Below, one piece after another: positions 32,746-42,838 of a stretch of DNA of 64,000 nucleotides (position 1 is its first letter; every line of letters begins with the position of its first letter). Below the pieces are notes generated by a model. That model was not told the origin of the DNA. It searched no databases and saw only the letters and a program-made list of their open reading frames with translations. The translations under genes were made by a program, and so were the position numbers. Source of the DNA: Trichopria drosophilae (lineage: Eukaryota > Arthropoda > Insecta > Hymenoptera > Diapriidae); the NCBI GenBank assembly GCA_030407085.1, contig CM059584.1, positions 61,705,501-61,769,500 of the forward strand, written 5' to 3'.

Positions 32746-33000
32746 TTAAAATGGATTAAATTTTAAATTTAAAATGTCTGTAATGTAAAAATCTTCACCA
32801 GCGTTCTTAAAAAAATCTAATTTTTCACATATTTTTGGTTTCTCTATGTTGCAAAATTGTTTGCAAGGGACGACAATGTCCTTAGCATCATTTTTCAGTT
32901 TTCCCCATTTGTGAGAAACTGTTAACGATTTAAATGCATTAATAAGACCACGCAATGTTTGCATTTCCCTGAACTTCCAGCCTTGCATGAACATTTGCAA
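32746..33000 (-). pseudogene. C-terminal part of the SWIM-element protein
   Basis: An 84-codon frame continuing downstream of the SWIM-like Cys/His cluster on the - strand (LTVSHKWGKLKNDAKDIVVP, NIEKPKICEKLDFFKNAGED). The SWIM cluster itself (33000-32960) is in another frame, so a frameshift separates them. Similar words occur in copy A near 24900-25060. Confidence 0.5.
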
Positions 33001-33290
33001 TTAATATTTATAACGTCATTATCTTTATTTATATTATCTTCATGCGGGCTTCCTGAGAGAGACATGACGTCTGAAACACAACCCTAAAATTTCCCATTTG
33101 ACATATGTTTTGCATTGAGAACAAGTTCGCCTTCAATGCAGCATCGCGAACCGGGTCCAATATAATTTATTAAATCTACAAAGCTAATTAAATATTGGGC
33201 TCATCTTGCCTGTGTTATTTTTTGTCTCTGACCCTATCATTTTGGTTCGCTCTTCTGCCGGTAGAGATCGTAGGCGGCGGTGTTAACACA

Positions 33291-33904
33291 TTTCTTACAT
33301 AAAAATCAATTATAGTCATTACGATACAAGGTGGTTATTCAGGCACGGCGAATATGTCACTTTCACTCGTGTATCGTATACTATTTTATAGCATGTGTGA
33401 CGTAAATTCGCCGAAATTAGTTAAAGCGTTGTGGGGAGGGGTAGGGGCACGGGAGGGTTCGGGCCCCCCCCCCCCCGATACAACATAAACTGTTATTTTT
33501 AATGATTGTTGTTCAAAAGTTTTTTGATGATTGAACCGAGGGAAACAATACTGCGATTGGTCAATGCCGTGACATAGTACATTTTCATTGGTTGAGACTA
33601 CGATATCAGTTTACCGCGACTATAAATTCCAGCTTAATGTACAAGTTTGAACACGTCGAAACACCCACAATTTTTTACGCATTTTCAAATGCTGGAATTC
33701 GTCTGTATTTGTGTGCAATTTTATTCAATTTTATTCAGTTACACACGGTCAAAAAGTGGGGATTTCATGGTTTCTGTGCGCAATTCGCAGTGTACACCCA
33801 TGGTAGACAGACCGTGCCAGAAAGCGCCACCGTGTGCCAGAAAACACTACTTACGACACGCAAAATCTTGCGGTATGAGCGAATTTACGGCACGCAGTGC
33901 TATA
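33291..33904. other. Spacer
   Basis: No gene is recognised; a C-run lies at about 33464-33477. The 125-codon and 96-codon frames at 33592-33969 and 33647-33937 overlap on the same strand and show no known domain. Confidence 0.5.
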
Positions 33905-34590
33905 AAAAAATTAAATTTTTCCGTAGATTCATTTTAAAACATTCTGTTCTTATTAGTACTAAAAATTAGATATGACAATTATGTATAATATTTTGTTTAT
34001 AAGCACGGAAATACCAAAGTCTGTGTTTTGATGTTAAAATTGTTCGAAAAATATGTTTTAAAGGATTCATATAATATTGAAATATAATCTTTTAATGAAA
34101 TAAAATTAACTTTCATAGTAATATAGGGAATTAAAGCAGTTACACTGAAAGAATAATATAAATTATACGTTTTTCACTACTGTTCGAATTATACGTCTTT
34201 GAAATTTTGTTTCAAATAAATTTAATAATATCCCTTTTTTATTTTAAGTTATTTTTAAATTAACTCTATTAGCTTAAAATATTTGGAAGTTTATTTTAAG
34301 TTTGCATAATGGAAAAATTACTTTTTTCAAAATATATTTTATCTTTACAACATATGTACAAAACATATCAAAATATGGACAATTAAAAAGAGCAACGCTA
34401 TAAATCAGGCAAAAATATATAAAAATATATTTCAATTGAATCCTAAGTGACGTTGGTTGACTTTGGATGACTGTATTTTTTCTGTAGGGGCGACCGCGAC
34501 GGCCCGTCAACCTCGGTTAAACCTGCCTTGCACTGTTAAGTAGATCGCAATCAAGACGAAATATAGTGATTAAATTTATATATATATATA

Positions 34591-35118
34591 TGATTCACAA
34601 TTTAAAAACAGGGATTTAGAAAAACCCCAGTTCGAAATTGACTTTGTCCTGGACAGTCATTGAAAAGGAAATAAAAAAACAAAAATTTTGACCGCTTGCT
34701 GAACTTGATTGGTTAATATTTAGAGGTGGCGCAATGACTTTGAAGTTGTTATTTGCATTTAAATAGCATGGGAAATACACCTCGATTCAATTATTATTTT
34801 TGAACTCCGAAATGGTGTATGAAAAACATGATTTGCCACCATATTGGGGTAGGTGAGAGTTAATATGGTGGCAAATCATGTTTTTCATACACCATTTCGG
34901 AGTTCAAAAATAATAATTGAATCGAGGTGTATTTCCCATGCTATTTAAATGCAAATCACAACTTCAAAGTCATTGCACCACCTCTAAATATTAACCAATC
35001 AAGTTCAGCAAGGGCTCAAAATTTTTGTTGTTTTATTTCCTGTTCAATGACTGCCCAGGACAAAGTCAATTTCGAACTGGGGTTTTTTTAAATCCCTGTT
35101 TTTAAATTGTGAATCACC

Positions 35119-35120
<2 letters not shown>
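34591..35120. mobile_element. 530-bp near-perfect hairpin MITE (AGGGTGATTCAC termini)
   Basis: Arms of about 255 bp (34591-34845, 34862-35116) are inverted copies with a 16-base spacer. The right terminus reads GTGAATCACCCT; the left has lost the last bases into a TA tract. Flanking TA dinucleotides suggest a Tc1/mariner-type non-autonomous element inserted at TA. Confidence 0.9.

Positions 35121-35202
<82 letters not shown>
35121..35202. repeat. TA microsatellite
   Basis: About 40 TA units immediately beside the hairpin; a shorter TA tract lies at the other border (34577-34592). Confidence 0.97.
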
Positions 35203-35203
<1 letters not shown>

Positions 35204-35815
35204 TTTCGTTATATTAGTAATAATATTTATCCATCATTTCGATAGCATGGGATTATTTATACGATTTGTAAAGTGTTTTTTCACTTTGAGGTTTCCAAAT
35301 AAAAAACGGTGTAAGACACACCATCATATATATCAGTGGATACACCAAAAACGCAGTGAATCTTTTTTGTACAGCATGAGATTGCGTATAAAAAGGTCAC
35401 CTTAGTCCAAAGTTAATAGTTTAACCATAAGAAACGTTAGAACTTGTAACAAATATCATTTCGAAATGAATGAAATTCCAGTGTTATTCGTGGCTTATTT
35501 TGCATCAAATTGGAGGTACCCTATAGGTACTAGTAACTGAAAGGCCCCCATTTCCTTCCCTAACTCACTCACCGACAACAATCGTGATATAACTGTTTTT
35601 TGTTAATTATTTGTAACATTACATTCTTTTATTTTTCTTCAGTATGATTTAATGTTTTCCTAACTAGCGAAATAAATAATAGTAACCAGATTATATTAAA
35701 TAAATTTTCGAAAATTAATCATTTTTCAATAGTATTCGCTTTTCTAGTTCTGTGCCAGCAGTAATATCAACATATTCACAAAACATTTGACAATTAAACA
35801 AAAGAGAATAAAAAT
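35203..35815. other. Spacer inside foldback
   Basis: AT-rich, no recognisable gene or repeat. Confidence 0.5.
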
Positions 35816-36136
35816 GGGATATTATAACATTTATATAAAACATAATTTCAAAGACGTATAATTCAAACAGTAGAGTAAAACATAAAACTTATATATTATT
35901 ATATATATTCTTTTAATGTTAGTGTTATAATTCTCTATATTACTATTAAAATTAATTTTATTTAACATTAAATGGTTATTTTTTATGCCTTGTTTACATT
36001 ATTTTAATATTATGAATCCGTTAAAACATCCTTTTCAGACAATTTTAACATAAAAACACAGACTTTGGTATTACCGTGTTTATAAACAAAATATTATACA
36101 TAATTGCCATATGTACTTTCCAGTACTAATTAGAAC

Positions 36137-38087
36137 ATTGTCACCCGCCACAAGGCTTTAAGGCTCGGGCCCATGGCGCGGAGTCGGGATACGCCCGCCA
36201 GCGCTAGACCCCTTCTTCCGGTAGTCTCTACCAATTTATCGCAAAACGGCAAGACTTCTCGAGCTCGTCGGTGAGGAAAGGAACTTTCTAATCCCTACGA
36301 CACTCTGCAGGGTCGCACTCGAGTTGCATTGCAACTCATACTTCGGAGCAAGCGAGACCTTTCAAACCCAGGGAGAGTCCTTCCAGTCCTACAGAATGCT
36401 TCTAATCCAGCATGCCGCCTATTGAAATCACTACCCGCGCGAGTCCATCACCAATGGCTGAGAGGGTCCCCCGACTTGGAACAGCCTCAGCGAGTACAAT
36501 GATCCTCCCCATATTTTAACCATTCGAGTCAAGGAAGATGTCGGCTTCTTCCCTTAATTTAAGGCTTCCCCTCATTCCCACGACTGGCAGTATGAGAGAA
36601 TATAAACAGAGAGCAGACATAGTGGCGTCCTTCTTCACCTGTAAGCGCAAGCGCAAACAGCAGTCCGCACTCTTTTGAACGTGGACTGCTACTACAAGCG
36701 CATGACGAATGGTGGGAGAACTCACGAGGCGAAAAAATTAAAATAACGGACGGGAAAAAGTTAAAGTAAGAGACGCAGTTAAAATAAGAGGAGTTAAAAT
36801 AAGGGGAGGACTACTGTACCATTTAATATGACCCGGTGCGACATTGCGCTGGGCGGGATGCCACGTCTTTCTTTGCGCCATGCGCTCTTATGGACCACCG
36901 CCGTGTCAGAGGCCATGCTTAGATTTACGGCATCAGACCCCCTACTAGAGTCCTCTGCCGCCCGGCTCTACGAACCCTGTAATGCCCTTTTTTCGGTATT
37001 ACATATTCGGCGTTTTACCGCCGCCGTCTCGGGGCCGGCTACCGTCTCAGGTGGAGACTTTAACGTCTTCGTAGACGTTGCGCCAGGTAGAGGCCCGACG
37101 ACGTCGTTCGCCCGTCCGGACTATTAATTGCCCGAGCCCGGCTGACTCTGGGTCTTTTTGCGACCCGCACTCGCACTCACGAGAGCAAGAGATGTCGTCC
37201 CAGAGGGGGACGATTTCTCGCCGCCTTCCGCGCCTGAAAAGGGACTCGAAAACTCGCGGGGATTGCCGCACACTGCAATCCGTCTTTTTACCGACGAGAG
37301 GACAGGTGCATGCAAGGGGAGGTTGGTTGCATAAAAAAATGACTTCTTTATTTAATCCAAAAAAACTTCTTATTATTAAAGATAATAGGCTCAAGGCCAC
37401 TTACACCTCGCTCTCGTCGACTAGGAGTAGGGCGGCTTCTGCAGGCCCTGGGGTGGTCTCAGTGCTGGACCCAGTCGTACTCGCTCACCAAAAATGCACT
37501 CTCGAACAAACAAATCCGACTCTCAAACTCGGAGAACTCACTCAAAGAAATTCTCAATTGGCCGCACCTGCCCTTGCGCGCGCTGCCTCGGTTTCAAGGT
37601 CCGAGACCAGACTGACTTCTGGACGTCTCGTTATCGCGCTCCGCGACCGTCGCGCCGAGTCGTCTCGTGGGCCTTTTATAAAGCTCGTCGCTTCTTACCG
37701 ACCATTCTGTCGGTATATTACCGTCCACTCAGTCGGTATATTATCGTCTTAGCATAGAGCTCCGAGGTTTCGAGAGGAGTATGTAACCGGCGTGTTACAA
37801 CTCCCTTGTACGGGGGTAACCCACAGTGCGAAGCCGAATCCGCTTGTCTCGGGTCCGTCGGGGCTGACCATGTGCCCGTAGCCTGCCATCCAGTGTGGTG
37901 GGTCGCCCAGCACTTTTCAACGGACTCCCTGAGGTTCTCTAGGGCAACTCGGGAGGCGATACCTTAGAGGTGGGGGGAGCGCGTGGAGGCAACAGACTCA
38001 ACAGGAGCGACAAACTTCCCGAGGGAGGAGCGAGCGCACCACTTCCGCGGGGAGGAAGGGTCCCACGTACCCTCCCCCTCTGGGGGA
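36137..38087. mobile_element. GC-rich 1.95-kb insertion with 13-bp target duplication, unclassified
   Basis: TACTAATTAGAAC occurs directly before (36124-36136) and directly after (38088-38100) this GC-rich block. The pre-insertion sequence survives once in the other foldback arm (near 33946-33957, inverted). A 13-bp duplication suggests non-LTR type integration, but no poly-A tail, RT or terminal repeat is seen. It contains a possible TATA region (37675-37745, with two CTGTCGGTATATTA-like repeats) and a nested MITE. The 224-aa frame at 37078-37752 is low-complexity and not convincing. Confidence 0.75.
36497..36816. mobile_element. 320-bp MITE with CAGTAGTCCTCCCC-type termini
   Basis: The left end CAATGATCCTCCCCATATTT and right end AATAAGGGGAGGACTACTG are inverted and flanked by TA. 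It is a relative of the CAGTAG family at 28769 and is nested in the GC-rich insertion. Confidence 0.75.
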
Positions 38088-38140
38088 TACTAATTAGAAC
38101 AGAATGTTTTAAAATGAATTTACAGAAAATTCGTATTTTT

Positions 38141-39295
38141 TAAACTGTTTTTAAGTAAGAATTGATTATTTCATTCCCCAGCTCGGCCCCCGCGCCGCGC
38201 CTTGTGCTATTCCACCATGTCGTATTGCGCATGTCCGAGATTGCATCTAAATCTGTGAGCACTGGTTACGATACGTCGACGCGTCATCTTTCCGCCAATT
38301 GAGAGGAAACTAAGGGAATATTTCCGTGCATGTTAATATATCTAAATTCGCTGCATGATAATAAGTACGTAGGTACCGATCCAGCAAAACTTTATCAGCG
38401 AATCTGAGTCCGGATTCGTATTCGGCAACACGAAAAACCTACAGTAGAACCCCTCTTATTTTAATTGTAAAAATGGCGTAAATAATTAATTCTTTCGAAA
38501 AAAACGTGATTTATTTGTGTTCGTTTATTTATATTGTCACGTCCATACAGTCTAGATCGCGACGGAGAAGTCAGTCCAGCGTAAGAATTCAAACAGAAAT
38601 CGTCGACTTGTGAATTTCCCCGTCCTTCCATCCTACGGAACACTTCTGAAACGACGTCCGCAACGACGTCTGAAATGAAGAGCGAAAGACGTCCTTTCGC
38701 ATGTCACGTTATATCAGTACAGATTTGGTACGCGTATTTTTGTCTGATTTTATTTAATTTAAAGTGCCCTCAAGTACCAGTGTATTTTCCGGTGCTGCAC
38801 ATAACCGCCGGTCCCCACTGGTCAGGGGCGAACTATCTTCTCTAGCGAACCACTGCCCCCGCGAGTCCAACACCAACCGCTCGGGCGAGGTTTCGTCGTG
38901 AAAACGACACAACCCGGAGCCCCAGAGCTCCAGCGGTACCTTATGCGCGTGCCCGCCACAGGGTCCTAGACGACCCGGTTGGTACACGTATGTAAATATT
39001 ATGTAATAATTGTTCCTTCCTAAGTAACGGTTATGTAATATGCACGGCCCATGGAGTGCTTCGACCCTAAAATGCCATTGAAAAAAACAGTAGTATGTCA
39101 CGGTGACAAAACAGTGTAACTTAAGTAGGATGCAACATTTACGTAGCAGATCTATAAAACACAATTAAAAATTATATGATATACAATATTTATGATTAGG
39201 AAAATATTTATGTATATCCTTGTAATACTTTTACACCATTAATTTACCGTACTCGCATGAAAATATGTAACGCTCGTAAACAAATCTAAAAAAAC
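38141..39295. other. Spacer with repeat ends
   Basis: An isolated CAGTAGAACCCCTCTTATTT end lies at about 38441-38460 with no partner nearby. TATTGTCACGTC occurs at about 38534 and again at about 39371. No gene is recognised. Confidence 0.5.
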
Positions 39296-39367
39296 TCGTA
39301 CCGACCAGATATCGAACCTGAGCCTCTCGCTTATTACTCTAACGCCATAACTGTAAGCTACGCTCAC
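39296..39367 (-). other. tRNA-like sequence
   Basis: Reads on the - strand GCGTAGCTTACAG...GGCGTTAGAGTAATAA...CAGGTTCGATATCTGG, with A- and B-box-like parts. Diverged relative of 24318-24386. Confidence 0.5.
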
Positions 39368-39656
39368 TTGTATTGTCACGTCTAGACAATGAAGAATTAT
39401 CCAACGCATAGGACCTAAAAAGGGTCAAGAACCCTTTTAGACCCTTAATTTATAAATTCCCAATTTGGTTATAATAACCAGGAAGGAACATTTTATATTA
39501 CGTCATTTCATTAAACAAAAAATTTTATTATTCCTACAGATTACATCCTTGACATTCTTAATTTCTAACTTATTGTAACCTACATACATATTCTACAGCG
39601 ATGCTCTCCGCTGCACAGTGGTTAAAAAGAAAGGGGGATTAGCGAATATAGTTAAT

Positions 39657-40102
39657 GTGTTTCCCGATTTCGTAAGCGAGCATGACCTTTATCCGGTTTT
39701 AATTTATCGAATTTCTTTCTACAGAGAAATTGATCAGAGATGATTAAATACCTGTTAGTCTCAGTTAATTAATTGGAAAAATAATAATAACAAAAAAATA
39801 AAACGAGTTAATCGATTTTCTCTTCACAGATCGGTTAAGCGGAGAAATTATTAAATTTCTTTTTTTGGGTCTTAGTTAATCAGTTCTTTTCAGAGAGAAC
39901 GGAATTAACTGGAAAATTAAATATAAATTAAGTCTCAGTTAATGAATTAACTGAAAGGTTAAATATACTAAGTCTCAGTTTATCAGCCCTCATTAGAGAA
40001 AAGCTGAATTAACTGGAAGGATAATTATTGACTACATCTCAGTTAAATTAATTAACTGGAAACATTTAAGTAGTCTCTTTCTCTCGCTCGCGAAATCGGG
40101 TG
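39657..40102. mobile_element. Non-autonomous element with CCCGATTTCG termini and internal subrepeats
   Basis: CCCGATTTCGTAAGCGAG near 39664 and the inverted CTCGCTCGCGAAATCGGG near 40084 form the ends. The inside (39750-40075) is about five imperfect copies of a 55-70-bp unit with GTCTCAGTTAAT and ATTAACTGGAAA words. Confidence 0.6.
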
Positions 40103-40132
40103 TATATTTAAATTATTTAAAAAAAAGATATG

Positions 40133-40374
40133 CAGTGGTCCCCGCCATAACGCATATGTTTCATTCCATAAAAAATGACCGCCCCCGTCCAAACTCATAT
40201 CCTCTATCAACCCCCACTACGGCAAAAGTCTCTCTGCATTTATCATACTGAGCATGCGCGTAGATGTCACTCTAGCAACGGTATCAACTAAGAATCGTGT
40301 TGTGGGGAGAGGAACAAAGGGGAATATATGCATTTAAACGGGAAAGAAATATGCGTTAGGACGGGGGCCACTGT
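40133..40374. mobile_element. 242-bp MITE (CAGTGGTCCCCGCC termini)
   Basis: CAGTGGTCCCCGCCATAACG and the inverted CGTTAGGACGGGGGCCACTG face each other, about 240 bp apart; TA follows the right end. Probably a Tigger/pogo-type non-autonomous element. Confidence 0.75.
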
Positions 40375-40427
40375 AAGCCCAGCTGCAGAATATCTGTCCG
40401 GTAATTTACATCTAGTATATGGAAATT

Positions 40428-40563
40428 TGCCAAATTTATAAGAAACGAAGCAAGATACGCAAAAAATGGATTAAACCTTTTTTGTTGAAAAATTCGGCCT
40501 CTACAAAAAAGGTTTAATGCATTTTTTGCGTATCTTGCTTCATTTCTTATAAATTTGGCAAAT
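40428..40563. repeat. Short palindrome
   Basis: Arms of about 58 bp (TTGCCAAATTTATAAGAAAC ... AAACCTTTTTTG) flank an 18-base loop. It could form a strong hairpin; origin unknown. Confidence 0.85.
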
Positions 40564-40819
40564 TTATAAGACTTTATATATAAAGTCTTTCTCCCAGTTT
40601 CCACAAGCATTCTCAGTTGGTACGACTGGATCAGTGTTTGCTATGATATTGCTAGTTACACCCATCAGCCGAAGTTAGTCACCTGTTGAAACTTTCGAAG
40701 CTGTGATAAGGACATTATGGCACAGGAATTGGTTACTATATTAAGCATGAGCGTACCTGAGCGCTTTTTCAAGCAACTTATCCAAGGTCCTGGACCAATT
40801 TTATAATAGTGTTCGGTCA

Positions 40820-41000
40820 TCGTTTAACAGGCAAGCGCTAATATCAAGCAGGTTGGCGGAAAAATCTCATGTACCGTGGCTTACCCTTGCCCTTAAACAG
40901 CAAATCAAGCAAAGAAATGCATTGCACAACAGAGTGAAACGTACGCAGAATCTACAACACATGTTCCAGTACCCAGATCTACGAAAATGCACCAAATCAT
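40820..41000 (+). pseudogene. LINE ORF2 fragment (EN-RT linker)
   Basis: Reads SRLAEKSHVPWLTLALKQQI then KQRNALHNRVKR on the + strand. This is the PW(L/F)T..L...I..R linker between endonuclease and RT of jockey/CR1-type LINEs. It is opposite in strand to the LINE at 41056-44340, so it is a different insertion. No full ORF. Confidence 0.6.
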
Positions 41001-41009
41001 CAATAGATA

Positions 41010-41065
41010 TATCGTTTCTTGTTCTCTCACTAGACGCGTTACTGTACGCTTCATTTTTGGCAGAG
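41010..41065. repeat. Second copy of the CCCTGCCAAAAA element's right end
   Basis: CGTTTCTTGT...TTACTGTACGCTTCATTTTTGGCAGAG matches 18378-18428 in about 80% of positions and is followed by TA. It adjoins the broken end of the LINE to its right. Confidence 0.75.
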
Positions 41066-42361
41066 TAGTATTGCCTCTAATAACAATTTCGTTTTTAATA
41101 TTGTTAGAGCGTTTATCATCGCTCCCGTCGCTATGTTGTCGAAGGCTCCTTCGATGTTCAAGACGTCCGCCAATGTATATTCTTTCTCGGATAATGATTT
41201 CTCTATTCGCCCTACAACTGCGCAAAGGGCCGTCTCCACCGACCTGCCCTTCTTGTACGCATGTTGTGCTGCGGACAGTTGAGTTTTTAAATTCTGCTCA
41301 ATATATAGCGCTATCAGCCGTTCAAGTGTTTTGAATAAAAATGACGTTAGGCTGATTGGCCTATAATCCTTTACCGTGTAATGGCTTGCTTTCCCAGCCT
41401 TAGGTATAAAAACAACGAGCGCTTCCTTCCAATTCTAGGGTATGTATCCAGTTCTGATACAACCCTTGAAGATGATGGAGAGCCACGGCACCACCTCCTC
41501 GACAAGTGCTTTCTAAAGCATTATCGGTATGACGCCGTCCCTCCCCGGAGACTTATATGAAGCAAAAGAGCGAATCGCCCACGCCACTTTGATATCGTCA
41601 ACTATGGCGGCATCACACCCCCTCCCCCCTCCAGAACGCCACCATCTTCGGACCCTTCAACATCCGCTTCCTCTATCTCTTCCTCATTCCCCTGGAAGTG
41701 CACGTTTATGAGTTCCACCAGAGTAATTTTATTTGACTCCGTCCACCTCCCATCCGAATCCCTGATGCTCGTATTCATCTTAGGATCTTTTGAGAGGATT
41801 TTTCGCAGTCTCGCCGTCTCACTGGTGGTCTCTATTTTTTCGCAAAAAGTCGCCCAAGAAGTTCTTTTCGCGAGTCTTATTGCTTTCTTATAGTTTTTGA
41901 GTCTTTCTTTATATCTCGCCTAATCCTCTTCCTGATTGCTATCTTTTTCTTTATTAAAATTTATACGCGCTTTCTTACGCAGCTCATCTACATCCCCATT
42001 CCACCAGGCTGGTAGCATTTTCCCGGATGGTCTGCTGATTGGACAGCTCGTTTCGAAGGCCTCTCTGATCGATCGAGTAGCCTTTCCTAGTGCCGCTTCT
42101 ATTTCGGCTTTGCTGCAAAGATCCTCTACCGGTGGGGGGCCTAACCGAAGTCTCACCTCTTTGGTGAATTTCTCCCATTCAGTTCTTTACGGATTACGAA
42201 AAAGCTTCGAGGACTTAACCTGGAAGGTTTACATCAGGCTGTGATCCGAAAAAACGATTCTATCTGACACCTTCCAATCCCTAACCCTAAGTTTTTCTGA
42301 ATCTGTGAGAAACGTCACATCCAGTACTTCCCCAGTATTACCTCTATTACAAATTAATAGC
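41051..42361 (-). pseudogene. LINE ORF2 remainder: endonuclease end, linker, RT fingers/palm
   Basis: Continuing on the - strand through several frames: SDH endonuclease motif (about 42250), linker with PAWWNGDVDELRKKAR (about 42010), RT finger motifs KDYRPISLTSFL (about 41350) and VETALCAVV (about 41230), then motif A VLNIEGAFDN (about 41140; the usual first Asp has become Asn). The catalytic FADD-type motif and everything after are absent. Confidence 0.8.
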
Positions 42362-42838
42362 TTAGAAAAATAACGACTCACCACTTTTATTTATATCCGT
42401 GCTTCCCCATTGAGTATGATGAGCGTTAGCATCTGCTCCTATTAGCACCGATATGTGTTTATTTTGGGACATCTGTATCAGCTTGTCACACCCCTCCATT
42501 GGCGTCTCCTTGTCGTAAGCGCAATAGGCAGATACCAATAGAAAGGAGTTATCCCCATCCTCCAGCCTTACCGTCGTCAAATCGCCAGTACTGTAATCAG
42601 ATAGAAGCGTTAGGTTAATATTGCTCTTTGCCGTTATGCAGGAGCGTATCTTACCTTGATTTTTAGCATGGTATAGCCTATACCCCTTCCCGTTCAGGCC
42701 CATGATTCTATCGTTCCGAATCCATGGTTCCTGAACGAGAAGGATGCCATATTTCTCCACTCCGAGAATGTGGAGGAGTGTGGCGCTTGCCAACTCGCTA
42801 TGATGGAGGTTGATCTGGCCTATCTCCATCGCCATCAT
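42362..42838 (-). CDS. LINE ORF2 N-terminal part: AP-like endonuclease
   Basis: A 158-residue frame from ATG at 42838. Motifs of the exonuclease-endonuclease-phosphatase fold are visible: GQINLHHSELAS (N), LLVQEPWI (catalytic E), VSAYCAYD (Y) and IGADANAHH (D,N). The frame stops after NKSGESLFF. The last endonuclease block (DRIVFSDHSL, SDH motif) is present in another frame at about 42250, so one frameshift has broken the ORF. It would nick the target DNA to prime reverse transcription. Confidence 0.88.
   Translation of the reverse strand: MMAMEIGQINLHHSELASATLLHILGVEKYGILLVQEPWIRNDRIMGLNGKGYRLYHAKNQGKIRSCITAKSNINLTLLSDYSTGDLTTVRLEDGDNSFLLVSAYCAYDKETPMEGCDKLIQMSQNKHISVLIGADANAHHTQWGSTDINKSGESLFF

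Larger units (their letters stand above)
32312..33290. mobile_element. SWIM foldback element, copy B
   Basis: A 979-bp element. The left end GCCCTGTCAACACCGACGCC and the right end (inverted, TGTTAACAC) share long arms that also match copy A. The left arm holds an open 98-codon frame. The right arm on the - strand holds the same N-terminal coding start plus the Cys/His-rich continuation. Probably non-autonomous. Confidence 0.8.
33905..38140. repeat. Decayed foldback element with nested insertions
   Basis: The left arm, about 33905-34237, is inverted at 35816-36136 plus 38101-38140 (ATTATGTATAATATTTTGTT; ATTCATTTTAAAACATTCTG). The right arm is split by a GC-rich insertion (36137-38087). The inner region contains another complete palindrome (34591-35120) and a TA microsatellite. 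This gives the order of insertion: foldback first, the others later. Confidence 0.8.

Noticed and set aside
35109..35405. YIYIYI-rich frame
   Set aside because: Translation of the TA microsatellite.
37078..37752. 224-codon + frame in the GC-rich insertion
   Set aside because: No domain, Arg/Ser-rich composition typical of chance frames in GC-rich DNA.
36137..38087. rDNA fragment or solo LTR
   Set aside because: No rRNA sequence recognised, and a 13-bp target duplication is too long for an LTR element.
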